From Methylohalomonas lacus (GTDB lineage: Bacteria > Pseudomonadota > Gammaproteobacteria > Methylohalomonadales > Methylohalomonadaceae): 64,000 bases of DNA. Below, one piece after another: positions 47,976-57,944 of the stretch (the stretch's first letter is position 1; each line of letters starts with the position of its first letter). Made by a program: the position numbers and the translations under genes. The notes beneath the pieces are model-generated. The model did no database searches, was not told where the DNA came from, and saw only the letters and a program-made list of their open reading frames with translations. The stretch lies in NCBI RefSeq assembly GCF_024808875.1, contig NZ_JANUCT010000011.1:1-64000 (forward strand), given 5' to 3'.

Positions 47976-48791
47976 TGACCGCAACAACTCGTTAATACCC
48001 ACCTTGGCGCGGGTCTTGGCGTCAACGCGCTTGACGATCACGGCGCAGTAGAGACTGTAGCTGCCGTCGGAGGAGGGCAGGTTGCCGGAGACGACGACCG
48101 AGCCGGGCGGGATTTTGCCGAAGCTGGTCTCGCCGGTTTCACGGTTGAAGATCTTGGTGCTCTGGCCGATGTACACGCCCATCGAAATCACCGAGCCCTC
48201 GCCGACGATCACGCCTTCAACAATTTCCGAGCGCGCGCCGATGAAGCAGTTGTCCTCGATGATTGTGGGGGCGGCCTGCAGCGGTTCCAGTACGCCACCG
48301 ATGCCCACGCCGCCCGAGAGGTGAACGTCCTTGCCAATCTGGGCACAGGAGCCGACCGTCGCCCAGGTGTCGACCATGGTGCCGGTGTCGACGTAGGCGC
48401 CGATGTTGGTGTAGCTGGGCATGAGTACGGTGTTGGGCGCGATGTAGCTGCCATAGCGGGCGGTGGCCGGCGGTACGACACGCATGCCCATCTTCTCGAA
48501 GTCGGTCTGGTCGAGGCCGTTGAATTTCATCTTTACCTTGTCGAAGTAGTTGGTGAAGTTGCCCTCGATGACCTCGTTGTCGTTCAGGCGGAACGACATC
48601 AGCACGGCTTTTTTCAGCCATTCGTTGACGATCCAGTCGCCATCCTTTTTCTCGGCCACGCGCAGACTGCCGTTGTCGAGACCGGCCAACGCCTCGTCGA
48701 CGGCGGATTTGAGTTCGCTGTCGGCATTCTTGGCATTGATGTCGGCGCGGCGTTCGAAAGCGTTATTGATGATTTCCTGGATGTTGCTCAT
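47970..48791 (-). CDS. dapD: 2,3,4,5-tetrahydropyridine-2,6-dicarboxylate N-succinyltransferase
   Basis: Succinylase step of lysine/diaminopimelate synthesis. 273 residues: an N-terminal helical domain, then a left-handed beta-helix of hexapeptide repeats ([55 protein letters not shown]) and the C-terminal [16 protein letters not shown]. It precedes nothing on its own strand; dapC is encoded upstream on the same strand with a 55-bp gap. Its stop codon lies at the attC R' box. Confidence 0.97.
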   Translation of the reverse strand: MSNIQEIINNAFERRADINAKNADSELKSAVDEALAGLDNGSLRVAEKKDGDWIVNEWLKKAVLMSFRLNDNEVIEGNFTNYFDKVKMKFNGLDQTDFEKMGMRVVPPATARYGSYIAPNTVLMPSYTNIGAYVDTGTMVDTWATVGSCAQIGKDVHLSGGVGIGGVLEPLQAAPTIIEDNCFIGARSEIVEGVIVGEGSVISMGVYIGQSTKIFNRETGETSFGKIPPGSVVVSGNLPSSDGSYSLYCAVIVKRVDAKTRAKVGINELLRSI

Positions 48792-48846
48792 TGTTGTGAA
48801 TCCTTGGATTTTTGACGGGTTGCCGGATCAGGCCGGCACGGGAAAT

Positions 48847-50049
48847 TCAGGACAGGGATTGTACTAGATTCCGGATGCGCTGTGCTGCCTCGACGCAGTT
48901 GTCGACCGGAGCGACCAGGGCAATGCGCACGCGGTTTTCGCCTGGATTGATGCCGCCGGTCTCGCGCGACAGGTAGCTGCCGGGCAGGACCGTGACGTTT
49001 TCGCGCCGCTTGAGTTCATGGGCGAATTCGGTGTCGCTGACCGGCGTCTTCGGCCACAGGTAGAAGCCGCCGGCCGGGCGCTCGACCTCCATAACCGGCT
49101 GCAGGATTTCCAGCGCGCGGTCGAATTTCTCGCGGTAGAAGTTGCGGTTTTCCAGCACGTGCGATTCGTCGTTCCAGGCGGCGATGCTGGCCATCTGCGC
49201 GTACGGCGCCATGGCACAGCCGTGATAGGTGCGGTAGCGCAGGAACTGGCGAATCAGTTCGGCGTCGCCGCCGACGAAGCCCGAGCGCATGCCCGGCGCG
49301 TTCGAGCGTTTCGACAGGCTGTGGAAAGCCAGCAGACGCCGGTAGTCGTCGCGACCGTGGCGCGCGGCGGCCTCCAGGATGCCGAGCGGTGGCACGGCCT
49401 CGTCCGGATAGATCTCGCTGTAGCATTCGTCGGCGGCGATGACGAAGTCGTGTTCATCGGCCAGCGCGAACAGACGTTCGTACGTGGCTTGCGGAATGAC
49501 GGCGCCGGCCGGGTTGCCCGGTGAGCACAGGTACAACAGCTGGCAGCGCTGCCAGTCGGTGGCTGTCACGCTGTCGAGGTCGGGCAGGAAACCGCTGGCC
49601 TGCGTGCAGTTGAGATACTGTGGTTCGGCGCCGGCGAGCAGTGCCGCGCCCTCGTAGATCTGGTAGAACGGGTTCGGCATCAGGACCTTCGCATCCTTGG
49701 CCGTGCCGTCGACCAGGCACTGGGCGATGGCGAACAGCGCCTCGCGCGTGCCGTTGACCGGGATGACGTGCTGCTCCGGGTCGATGCTGCCGGGGCTGAG
49801 TTTGAAGCGGCGCGTCAGCCAGTCGCTGATGGCGATGCGCAGTTCGGCGATGCCGCGGGTCGTCGGGTAGCGGCCGGCATCTTCAAGATGGCTGCCGAGC
49901 GCGGCGCGGATCAGGCTCGGCGTCGGGTGCTTGGGCTCGCCGATCGACAGGTCGATGGGCGTGCGCTCGGCCGCCGGCGTCACGTCGGCGAATAACTGCG
50001 CCAGCTTTTCAAACGGGTACGGCTGCAGGTGTTCGAGTCCCTTGTTCAT
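48847..50049 (-). CDS. dapC: Succinyldiaminopimelate transaminase
   Basis: PLP-dependent class I/II aminotransferase of the succinylase lysine pathway. 400 residues: DLSIGEPKHPTP at the start, NGTREALFAIAQ, the LYLCSPGNPAGAVI segment, the D/Y pair in IAADECYSE, the Schiff-base lysine in FHSLSKRSNAPGMRSG, and the C-terminal arginine in NRVRIALV. The position beside dapD supports DapC over a general aminotransferase. Confidence 0.93.
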   Translation of the reverse strand: MNKGLEHLQPYPFEKLAQLFADVTPAAERTPIDLSIGEPKHPTPSLIRAALGSHLEDAGRYPTTRGIAELRIAISDWLTRRFKLSPGSIDPEQHVIPVNGTREALFAIAQCLVDGTAKDAKVLMPNPFYQIYEGAALLAGAEPQYLNCTQASGFLPDLDSVTATDWQRCQLLYLCSPGNPAGAVIPQATYERLFALADEHDFVIAADECYSEIYPDEAVPPLGILEAAARHGRDDYRRLLAFHSLSKRSNAPGMRSGFVGGDAELIRQFLRYRTYHGCAMAPYAQMASIAAWNDESHVLENRNFYREKFDRALEILQPVMEVERPAGGFYLWPKTPVSDTEFAHELKRRENVTVLPGSYLSRETGGINPGENRVRIALVAPVDNCVEAAQRIRNLVQSLS

Positions 50050-50170
50050 CCCGGTCGTCCTTTAGCTTTGCTCCTTGGGCAGGCGCAAGCTACCGGAAAT
50101 GCGCCGGCGCGTATAGTTTTCCGCCACGCGCATCAGCCGTCGGCGGATTTTCTGCTACCCTGTCGCGCTT

Positions 50171-51073
50171 ATGTCCGCGCCGCGATCCATCCTGCTGCCT
50201 GTCGCCAGCTGCCTGCTCGCCGCGACCCTGTGGGGCACGTTCTGGTTCCCGTTGCGCCAGTTCGAGGCGCAGGGTCTACCGGGCGTGTGGGCGACGCTGG
50301 TGATCTACATTGGCGCCACGCTGGCCCTGCTGCCGTGGCTGTGGTCGCGGCGCATTGGTCTGCCAGGCCAGCTGCGGCAACAGCCGCTGAACCTGCTGGT
50401 GATTGCCATCGCCGCCGGTTGGACCAATCTGGCCTTTATCCTCGCGCTGCTCGACGGCACCGTCGTGCGCGTGCTGCTGTTGTTTTACCTGGCACCGATG
50501 TGGACTGTGATCCTCGGCTGGCTGATCCTGCGCGAGCGCCCGGATCGTACCGCTGGTGTCACCCTGGCGCTGGCGCTGACCGGCGGCGTGATCATGCTCT
50601 GGCCCGAGCGCACCGCGACGCTGACGGCGGCGCTGAGCCGGGCCGACCTGCTGGCGCTGTCGGCCGGCTTTGGCTTTGCCCTGAACAACGTGATGATCCG
50701 CCGCTCGGGACCGCTGCCGATGGGCTTCAAGATGCTGGCGGCCTGGATCGGCGTGCTGGTGCTGACCGTCGGCACGATCCTGCTGTTCGACCGTGAACTG
50801 CCGGCCGCGGCGACCATGCCGGGCTGGGTGGGGGCATTCGTCTTTGGCCTGCTGGGCATGACATTGATGACCTTCAGTGCCCAGTACGGTGTCACGCACC
50901 TGCCGGTGTACCGTTCGGCGGTGATCTTTCTGTTCGAGATCGTCGCCGGCGCGGTCTCGGCCTGGTTGCTGAGCCAGGAGGTGATTACGCCGCGCGAATG
51001 GATCGGTGGGTCGCTGGTCATCCTGGCCGCCTGGCAATCGGCGCGCGCCGAACAACGACGCGACAGCGACTGA
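50171..51073 (+). CDS. EamA/DMT family transporter
   Basis: Ten-helix drug/metabolite transporter, 300 residues, made of two EamA repeats; the first has AATLWGTFWFPLRQFEAQGL and the second GFGFALNNVMIRRSGPL. RFxxA-like and PxxxxxLGWLxLRERP features (LAPMWTVILGWLILRERP) are visible. Probably exports an amino acid or other metabolite; the substrate is unknown. Divergent from dapC. Confidence 0.88.
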   Translation: MSAPRSILLPVASCLLAATLWGTFWFPLRQFEAQGLPGVWATLVIYIGATLALLPWLWSRRIGLPGQLRQQPLNLLVIAIAAGWTNLAFILALLDGTVVRVLLLFYLAPMWTVILGWLILRERPDRTAGVTLALALTGGVIMLWPERTATLTAALSRADLLALSAGFGFALNNVMIRRSGPLPMGFKMLAAWIGVLVLTVGTILLFDRELPAAATMPGWVGAFVFGLLGMTLMTFSAQYGVTHLPVYRSAVIFLFEIVAGAVSAWLLSQEVITPREWIGGSLVILAAWQSARAEQRRDSD

Positions 51074-51191
51074 CGGCGAGGCGGCGTATTCAAGCCGGCG
51101 CCGCGCTGCGGTATGCTTGGCAACTTTTTGACGCCACGGCGCCGATTCATTGAATGAACATTAATACGCCGACCACAGGAAGCGAGCAGTC

Positions 51192-52271
51192 ATGTCCAGT
51201 GAAATATTGATATTGCCCGGCGACGGTATCGGTCCCGAGATCGTTGCCGAGGCGGAGAAGGTACTGAATGCGCTGCGGCGCGATCACGATCTCGACATAG
51301 AGATCAAGCACGGTCTGGTTGGCGGTGCCGCGATCGATGCGCTCGGCAAACCGCTGCCGGACGCCACCCTGGAAGCCGCGCGCGCCGCCGATGCGGTGCT
51401 GCTGGGTGCGGTCGGCGGGCCGAAGTGGGAGACCATCGAACGCTCGATCCGGCCGGAGCGCGGTCTGCTGGCGCTGCGCGCCGGGCTCGGCCTGTTCGCC
51501 AACCTGCGCCCGGCCATGCTCTACGCCGAGCTCGCCGGCGCCTCGTCATTAAAGCCGGAAGTTGTCGCCAATCTTGATATCATGATCGTGCGTGAACTTA
51601 CCGGCGGCATCTATTTCGGCGAGCCGCGCGGGATCGAAACGCGCGCCGACGGCGAACGCGAGGGCTTCAACACCGAGCGTTACAGTGAGAGCGAGATCAA
51701 ACGTATCGCCCGCATCGCCTTCGAGATCGCCGGCAAGCGCCAGGGCCGGGTGTGCTCGATCGACAAGGCCAACGTGCTCGAGGCGACCGAACTGTGGCGC
51801 GAGGTTGTGACCGAGGTCGCAGCGGAGTATCCGGATATCGCGTTAACTCACATGTATGTGGACAACGCCGCCATGCAGCTGGTGCGGGCACCGAAACAGT
51901 TCGACGTCATGCTGACCAACAATATCTTCGGCGATATCCTGTCGGATCTGGCGTCGATGCTGACCGGCTCGATCGGCCTGCTGCCGTCGGCGTCGCTGGC
52001 AGCCAGCCGCCAGGGGCTGTACGAACCGATTCACGGTTCGGCGCCGGACATCGCCGGACGCAATATTGCCAACCCGCTGGCAACGATCCTGTCGGTGGCA
52101 ATGCTGCTGCGCTACTCGCTGGATGAGAAAGACCTGGCCGAACGCGTCGAGGGCGCGGTGCAGAAGGTGCTCGCCGACGGCTTTCGCACCGCCGACATCG
52201 CCGGCGACGATGTTACGCCGGTGGGCACCGGCGAGATGGGTGACGCGGTGGTGGCGGCATTGGCGAATTGA
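51192..52271 (+). CDS. leuB: 3-isopropylmalate dehydrogenase
   Basis: NAD-dependent oxidative decarboxylase of leucine synthesis. 359 residues: [20 protein letters not shown], the specificity region near [34 protein letters not shown], the catalytic SIDKANVLE lysine and VDNAAMQLV, and [18 protein letters not shown]. leuC and leuD, its usual upstream partners, are not in this window. Element 6 and asd follow. Confidence 0.97.
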   Translation: MSSEILILPGDGIGPEIVAEAEKVLNALRRDHDLDIEIKHGLVGGAAIDALGKPLPDATLEAARAADAVLLGAVGGPKWETIERSIRPERGLLALRAGLGLFANLRPAMLYAELAGASSLKPEVVANLDIMIVRELTGGIYFGEPRGIETRADGEREGFNTERYSESEIKRIARIAFEIAGKRQGRVCSIDKANVLEATELWREVVTEVAAEYPDIALTHMYVDNAAMQLVRAPKQFDVMLTNNIFGDILSDLASMLTGSIGLLPSASLAASRQGLYEPIHGSAPDIAGRNIANPLATILSVAMLLRYSLDEKDLAERVEGAVQKVLADGFRTADIAGDDVTPVGTGEMGDAVVAALAN

Positions 52272-52329
52272 ATGGTGAATATTTCGGATGAGAGGACCTT
52301 AGAAGTTTTATGGCTTTATCCGAATGTTC

Positions 52330-52365
52330 ACGCTTCACGAGATACGGGTTAACGAGGAACGATTT
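52330..52365. repeat. Heptamer repeat element 6 (leuB/asd), right arm only
   Basis: Units ACGCTTC, ACGAGAT, ACGGGTT, then one extra A, ACGAGGA and ACGATTT. It begins with the 17-mer ACGCTTCACGAGATACG shared with element 4. It combines the ACGAGAT type of elements 4–5 with the ACGAGGA type of elements 1–3. No left arm is visible. GAGG within the unit ACGAGGA is the best ribosome-binding site for asd. Confidence 0.8.
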
Positions 52366-52367
52366 AA

Positions 52368-53393
52368 ATGAGTGACAGGCAGTTCAATGTGGCCGTGGTC
52401 GGTGCGACCGGTGCCGTCGGCGAAACCATGCTGGCGATACTTGAGCAGCGCAAATTCCCGATCAAGCGACTGCACGTCCTGGCGAGCAGTCGTTCGGCCG
52501 GCAAGACGGTGCAGTTTCGCGGCGAGTCGTTGACGGTCGAGGATCTGGAAACCTTCGACTTCAGCGATGTCGATATCGGCCTGTTTTCGGCCGGCGGCTC
52601 GGTGTCGGCGGTCCATGCGCCGCGCGCCGCCAGTGCCGGTTGCGTTGTCATCGACAACACCTCGCAGTTTCGTCGCGATGCGGATATCCCGCTGATCGTG
52701 CCGGAAGCGAACAGTCACGCGATCGCCGGCTATAAGCAGCGCGGCATCATCGCCAATCCGAACTGCTCCACCATCCAGATGGTGGTGGCATTGAAGCCGA
52801 TCCACGAGGCGGTGGGCATCGAGCGCATCAATGTCTGCACCTACCAGGCGGTCTCCGGGACCGGCAAGCGCGCGATCGACGAGATGTACGCGCAGAGTCG
52901 CGCCGTGCTTGCCGACGAGGCGGTGGAGATGGCGGTCTATCCGAAGCAGATCGCGTTCAATGCGCTGCCGCACATCGATACGTTCCAGGACAACGGCTAT
53001 ACCCGCGAAGAGATGAAGATGGTGTGGGAAACCCAGAAAATCCTGGAAAATGACCAGATCCGCATCAATCCGACCACCGTGCGGATACCGGTGGCTTTCG
53101 GTCATTCCGAGGCGGTGCATATCGAGACCGAGGACAAGATCTCGGTCGACGAGGTGCGCCAGCTACTTGAGGCTGCGCCCGGCATTGAGGTCATCGACGA
53201 GCGCTGTGACGGTGGTTACCCGACCGCGGTGACCGAGGCCGCGGGCAACGATCCCGTCTATGTCGGCCGTATTCGCGAGGATATCTCGCACCCGCGCGGC
53301 ATCAATTTATGGGTAGTAGCCGACAATGTGCGCAAGGGGGCGGCACTGAACAGTGTTCAAATCGCTGAAATTTTGGTAAAAGACCATTTGTAA
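52368..53393 (+). CDS. asd: Aspartate-semialdehyde dehydrogenase
   Basis: NADPH-dependent reduction of aspartyl phosphate, the branch point to lysine, threonine and methionine. 341 residues: VVGATGAVGETML nucleotide motif, active-site Cys133 in NPNCST, YQAVSGTGK, and the catalytic His in FGHSEAV. The Shine-Dalgarno-like GAGG lies in heptamer element 6. It is followed by a hairpin and the fimV genes, as in other gammaproteobacteria. Confidence 0.97.
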   Translation: MSDRQFNVAVVGATGAVGETMLAILEQRKFPIKRLHVLASSRSAGKTVQFRGESLTVEDLETFDFSDVDIGLFSAGGSVSAVHAPRAASAGCVVIDNTSQFRRDADIPLIVPEANSHAIAGYKQRGIIANPNCSTIQMVVALKPIHEAVGIERINVCTYQAVSGTGKRAIDEMYAQSRAVLADEAVEMAVYPKQIAFNALPHIDTFQDNGYTREEMKMVWETQKILENDQIRINPTTVRIPVAFGHSEAVHIETEDKISVDEVRQLLEAAPGIEVIDERCDGGYPTAVTEAAGNDPVYVGRIREDISHPRGINLWVVADNVRKGAALNSVQIAEILVKDHL

Positions 53394-53477
53394 ACTATAG
53401 TTAAGCAATGTTTATAAAGCAGGTTCGCAGGTTTTGGCGCAAATTGGCGGGCGTCATTGGGTCGTTGCGGGCCATGC

Positions 53478-53501
53478 CGGCGGGATAAGAAATTCCCGCC
53501 G
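53478..53501 (+). terminator. Hairpin after asd
   Basis: CGGCGGGA / TCCCGCCG: an 8-bp stem with an 8-base loop and no T tract. It lies between asd and the FimV-like gene; a possible weak terminator. Confidence 0.4.
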
Positions 53502-53566
53502 TATTACAACGGCTTAAGTCGTAGTTGCCGGGATTTGTACAAACTGACACAAGTGTACGGAACTGA

Positions 53567-53935
53567 ATGATCAGACGACTCACGTGGGGGCTGGGTTTTT
53601 ACCTGTTACTGGCCGGTGTGCCGGCGTTGGCGCTGGCGCCTGCGGGTATCAACGTCGATTCTTCCCTGAATCAGCCACTCGAGGCACACATTCCCCTGCA
53701 CAACGCGACCGCCGGGCAACTGATGAGCCTCCGGGTCAGCCAGACCGGTGCGGCGACTGGCCTGGCCGGCAACCGGCTGCGTTTTCGTGTTGAAAACGAT
53801 GCCAGCGGCGGGCCCGTTCTATGGTTGACCACAGCGGCGCCCGTCAAGGAGCCGGCACTCAGTTTCGTGCTGGAGTTTGCCTGGGAGGGCGGACAATTAT
53901 CACGGGAATACACGATACTGCTGGATCCCCGGTAA
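53567..53935 (+). CDS. Stand-alone FimV N-terminal-domain protein
   Basis: A 122-residue exported protein with a leader (GLGFYLLLAGVPALALA) and a single domain beginning INVDSSLNQPLEAHIPLHNA and ending FEWEGG-like FAWEGGQLSREYTILLDPR. It aligns along its length with the first domain of the adjacent FimV (LDQDSALNERFEARIPLLSV … GAGRIYREYTVLLDPP). It therefore looks like a duplicate of the FimV periplasmic N-domain without LysM, membrane helix or TPR. It is 46 bp upstream of fimV, probably in one transcript. Function unknown. Confidence 0.75.
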   Translation: MIRRLTWGLGFYLLLAGVPALALAPAGINVDSSLNQPLEAHIPLHNATAGQLMSLRVSQTGAATGLAGNRLRFRVENDASGGPVLWLTTAAPVKEPALSFVLEFAWEGGQLSREYTILLDPR

Positions 53936-53981
53936 CCGGGACCGGCGCGGTGCGATCTGAATATAACAGGTGTAGCTCGAT

Positions 53982-56900
53982 ATGAAGCAAAGATTTCAGA
54001 CTTTTGCGGTAGCGGTTTTACTGACTGCCAGTGCACCGTTAGCAGCGCTCGGTCTGGGTAAACTGGATCAGGATTCAGCCCTGAACGAGCGTTTCGAGGC
54101 CCGTATCCCGTTGCTGTCCGTGACTGCGGATGAACTCAACACCCTCAAGGTCAGGCTGGCCGACGAAGCGGCGTTCAACCGTGCCGGCATCGATCGCGCA
54201 CCGGCGTTGAGTCAGCTGCGTTTCAAGCTGGTCGAACCCGAGGTTGGTGATGAATATATCCGCATCACCAGTGAACAGCCCATTCGTGAACCCTTCCTGA
54301 ACTTTCTGGTGGAACTGAGCTGGGGCGCCGGACGGATCTACCGTGAATACACCGTGTTGCTGGATCCACCGGTCTATGACACTGGCCAGCAGCGCGCCGA
54401 GCGCCCGGCGCCTTCGACGTCCCGAGATACAGCCGGCACACCCGCAGGAGCCGACCGCGGCGCGGACTCGCCAGCGCAACCGGTGCGTCCGGCCCAGCGT
54501 AGCGGCGCCTACGACGGCGGCGACTACGGTCCGGTGCAGTCGGGCGAGACGCTCTGGTCCGTTGCCAACCGCATGCGTCCGAGCGACGTGACGACGCACC
54601 AGATGATGCTGGCCCTGTTGCGTGCCAATCCCGAGGCGTTCACCAACAACAACATCAACGGTCTCAAGCGCGGCGCGATTCTGCAGATGCCGGACGAGCC
54701 GGCGCTGAACAGGCTTGGCGCCAGCCAGGCCCGGGATGAAGTCAGCCGCCAGCATGATTTGTGGGAACAGGCGCGCCAGTCGATCGCCGCCAGTCCGACG
54801 CAACGCGGTGAAAGTACCACCGCCCGGGCGCCGGCAGACAGCGCCGAGGCCGGGACGGATACCGCGGATGCGGACGGGGCTACCGAATCACGGCTGGCCC
54901 TGCTTGCCGCAGAGGATGGCGAGAGCGAACAACAGGGTGGCGCCGACGGCAGCGCCGATGCGGCGCAAAAGCTGGCGCTTGCCAATGAAGAAATCGAATC
55001 GCTGCGCCAGCAACAGGCTGATCTCAAGGACCAGCTGGCTGAAAACGAGGCGCTGATCGAGGATCTCAAGCGCCTCATAGCACTGAAGGATGATGAACTC
55101 AGCGCCCTGCAGGACAGTGAGCTGGAAGAAGCCGCCCAGGTTGCAGCTGACGATCGGTCACCGACGGCGGCAGATTCACTGCAGCAGGACGGTCATACGG
55201 TCAATTATCCGAATGGCGATCCGGCCCAGTTCATCAAGCAGGGAGACATACCCGACGGTGTCGCGCCGGCACCGGCGACGAGTGAACCGGCGGCCATCAG
55301 CCACACGGTGAATTACCCCGATGGCGGGCAACCGTCCGCGGATGAAACAGCGGCCGGCGACGAACAGGAACAGGCGCCGGCGGCCGAGCGTCCGGATGAA
55401 GCACAGGTCAGCGCGGCGGACGAGCCGGCGGCAACGGAACAACCGGAGCGTACGGCTGGGCAGGGCATGATGGACACGCTCGCGGGACTGGCGGCCAGCG
55501 CCCGCAGCTTCCTCATGGATAACCTGATGATCGTGGGCGCGGCATTACTGGCCCTGATCGCCCTGTTGGCGGGCATGAATTTCATGCGCCGTCGCCAGAC
55601 CACGGCGGAAGATGACGAAGCAGCCATGGCCGCGACCGGATTCCCCGATTTCAGTGCCGGTACGACCGCCGGCCAGACCGACAGCGCGGCTGACATGACG
55701 GCCATGACCGGTATGGGGACGCAGCTGGACGCGGATGAGACGCCGACCGAAATTGGCGAGCAGACCCAGACAGGCAGGCAACCGGTTGCTGAAAGGGCAG
55801 GTGTCGATGATGACGACAGCCTGTTTGTGTTGCCGGAGGGCGAGGGCCCGGACGTGGCAGTCGATCACGAGGAAGCCGGAGATCCGCTCGCCGAGGTGAA
55901 CGTGCTCATGGCCTACGAACATTTTGATCAGGCCGAGAGCTTCGTGCGCAACGCGCTGAAGAGCGACCCGGATAATGTCGAGTACCAGGCCAAATTGCTG
56001 GAGGTCTTCTACGCCGCCGGCAACAAGAAGAAATACGAGGAGGCCGCCAGCGACCTGCGCGACATGACCGGTGGCCACGGTGAACACTGGAAAATGGCGG
56101 TGGCCATGTGGCAGGAGATGTCACCCAACCGGCCGCTGTTCGAAGGTGGCGAGGAAGAGGATGAACTCGGTGCCAGCACCGGTGGCGGCGGCGGTATCGT
56201 CGACATCACCAGCGATACTGCCAGTGAAGCCACGGGCAGTGGCGGAACCGACGGCACCAGCGGTGGCCTGGACTTTGATCTGGGTGATTCCACCGGTGGC
56301 GGTAGCGGCAGTGATGACGGCGACAACGAGATGCTGGATCTCACCGCCTCGCAGGACGAGGCCGATGACGAGATGCTGGATCTGACTTCATCCACGGGTT
56401 CCAGGAACACGCCGGAAGATACCCGCACACTGGCGCAGAGCGAGACACCCGGGGAAAACACGAGTGCCACGGCCGGCGGCGGCCAGGCCGCCGCCCACGA
56501 CAACGGCCTGGACTTCTCGCTGGACGACAGCGGCAGCGACAGTGACTTGCTGGATGTCACCAATAGCGGCAGCGCGATGGCCAGTGATGACGACGATATC
56601 CTCGACATCACTGCGTCGGGCAGCAAAGCCGAATCTGCAGACGACAACAGCCTGGATTTCTCTCTGGATGAAAGCGACACGGCGGCTGACGAAGCTGGTA
56701 CACCGGCGGCCGACAGTGGCGAGCATGACAACATGCTGGAGTTTGAAGGCTTTTCTGCTGCCGATGATAGCGACGATGACGACAGTCTCGAATCCGGCAG
56801 CGCGACGAGTGCCGGTACTGACGACGCTCTCGAGTTCGATGCCGGTTCCGGAGAGGATGAACAACAGGCCGACAAGCAGCCGGATAGCGGCGGTGAAACG

Positions 56901-57836
56901 GCTGCCAGCGGTTTCGATGATCTGGATCTGCAGATCGAATCTTACGATGACAGCGCCGACCTGGACGAGATTGGCGAGGAACTCGACCGGCTCGAACAGA
57001 CTCTGGGCACACTGTCGCGCCAGGAAACCACACAATCCGGTACCTCCGATGCGCTTGAGGGCATCGACAGCGAGCTGGAGAATTTCTCTGGCGAGCAGAA
57101 CGAAAGCACTGCCGATAATGTGGCTGAAGCGGATGATGACGGTTCCGAGTTCGAATTGTCGCTGGACGACGCTGAGCAGGATGACAATACGATCGATGAC
57201 GATCTGTCAGCGCTGAGCAAGGAACTGGACGAGGCGATTGCTGCAGCCGGTACCGGTGACACTGACGACAGCGGCTATGACAGTGACAATAGCGGCGGTC
57301 TCGATTTCGATCTGGGCGATGCTGGCGACGACGCGGACAGCGATGAGCTTGAGATCGAACTCGATGAGGGTACGTCAGACGATAGTGACGACAGGGAGCC
57401 GGGTGCGGATTTGAACAGCGATGATTTTTCGCTGGAAACCGTGCAGATGGATGCGGTCGATACCAGCAAGAAACCGAATGAGCACGGTTTTGGACTCGAT
57501 TTTGACCTGGAAGGCGAAGCGGATGAAAGCGATTCGCTGGCGTCCATCGATATGGACTCGACCGTCGAGATTCCAAAGAGTCAGGCCAGAGAAGGCCTGT
57601 CATTGACGGATGACGACAGCGATGCTGGTGATGATGAAAACACGCTGTTTGTGGCGCGCGGTGGTGACAGCGACGAGCAGAGTCTTGAAGACGAACTGAC
57701 CACCAAACTGGACCTGGCCAAGGCCTACGTCGAACTTGGTGATGCCGACAGCGCCCGCAGCATTCTCGAGGAAGTGATGCAGGATGGTAATGACAACCAG
57801 AAGCGTCAGGCCGGAGATCTGCTGCAGCAATTGTAA
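53982..57836 (+). CDS. fimV: FimV-family peptidoglycan-binding polar/motility protein
   Basis: A 1284-residue inner-membrane protein that in Pseudomonas organises the cell pole, type IV pili and twitching. Order: signal peptide; FimV N-domain to about 115; LysM-type region near 180–225 (VQSGETLWSVANRM); coiled coil near 325–375; one membrane helix near 510–533 (MIVGAALLALIALLAGMNFM); TPR-like region near 633–693; a long very acidic Asp/Ser/Gly-rich stretch with repeated LDFSLD, LDFDLGD and EMLDLT motifs; and a C-terminal FimV domain (LDLAKAYVELGDADSARSIL). The pair HTVNYPNGD / HTVNYPDGG in the periplasmic part is an internal repeat. Confidence 0.92.
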   Translation: MKQRFQTFAVAVLLTASAPLAALGLGKLDQDSALNERFEARIPLLSVTADELNTLKVRLADEAAFNRAGIDRAPALSQLRFKLVEPEVGDEYIRITSEQPIREPFLNFLVELSWGAGRIYREYTVLLDPPVYDTGQQRAERPAPSTSRDTAGTPAGADRGADSPAQPVRPAQRSGAYDGGDYGPVQSGETLWSVANRMRPSDVTTHQMMLALLRANPEAFTNNNINGLKRGAILQMPDEPALNRLGASQARDEVSRQHDLWEQARQSIAASPTQRGESTTARAPADSAEAGTDTADADGATESRLALLAAEDGESEQQGGADGSADAAQKLALANEEIESLRQQQADLKDQLAENEALIEDLKRLIALKDDELSALQDSELEEAAQVAADDRSPTAADSLQQDGHTVNYPNGDPAQFIKQGDIPDGVAPAPATSEPAAISHTVNYPDGGQPSADETAAGDEQEQAPAAERPDEAQVSAADEPAATEQPERTAGQGMMDTLAGLAASARSFLMDNLMIVGAALLALIALLAGMNFMRRRQTTAEDDEAAMAATGFPDFSAGTTAGQTDSAADMTAMTGMGTQLDADETPTEIGEQTQTGRQPVAERAGVDDDDSLFVLPEGEGPDVAVDHEEAGDPLAEVNVLMAYEHFDQAESFVRNALKSDPDNVEYQAKLLEVFYAAGNKKKYEEAASDLRDMTGGHGEHWKMAVAMWQEMSPNRPLFEGGEEEDELGASTGGGGGIVDITSDTASEATGSGGTDGTSGGLDFDLGDSTGGGSGSDDGDNEMLDLTASQDEADDEMLDLTSSTGSRNTPEDTRTLAQSETPGENTSATAGGGQAAAHDNGLDFSLDDSGSDSDLLDVTNSGSAMASDDDDILDITASGSKAESADDNSLDFSLDESDTAADEAGTPAADSGEHDNMLEFEGFSAADDSDDDDSLESGSATSAGTDDALEFDAGSGEDEQQADKQPDSGGETAASGFDDLDLQIESYDDSADLDEIGEELDRLEQTLGTLSRQETTQSGTSDALEGIDSELENFSGEQNESTADNVAEADDDGSEFELSLDDAEQDDNTIDDDLSALSKELDEAIAAAGTGDTDDSGYDSDNSGGLDFDLGDAGDDADSDELEIELDEGTSDDSDDREPGADLNSDDFSLETVQMDAVDTSKKPNEHGFGLDFDLEGEADESDSLASIDMDSTVEIPKSQAREGLSLTDDDSDAGDDENTLFVARGGDSDEQSLEDELTTKLDLAKAYVELGDADSARSILEEVMQDGNDNQKRQAGDLLQQL

Positions 57837-57901
57837 GACCGGCTGTTCGGGCCGGTGATGTATCCCGCCATTCGAGGTTATTGTGAACCGCTTTCGAACC
57901 G

Positions 57902-57924
57902 GCTGCCGACTTTGGGTCGGCAGC
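57902..57924 (+). other. Stem-loop just upstream of truA
   Basis: GCTGCCGAC / GTCGGCAGC: a perfect 9-bp stem with a TTTGG loop, 20 bp before the truA ATG. No T tract. It could limit truA translation or mark the fimV mRNA end. Confidence 0.5.
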
Positions 57925-57944
57925 GGTCGATCTGAGTTACGGCC

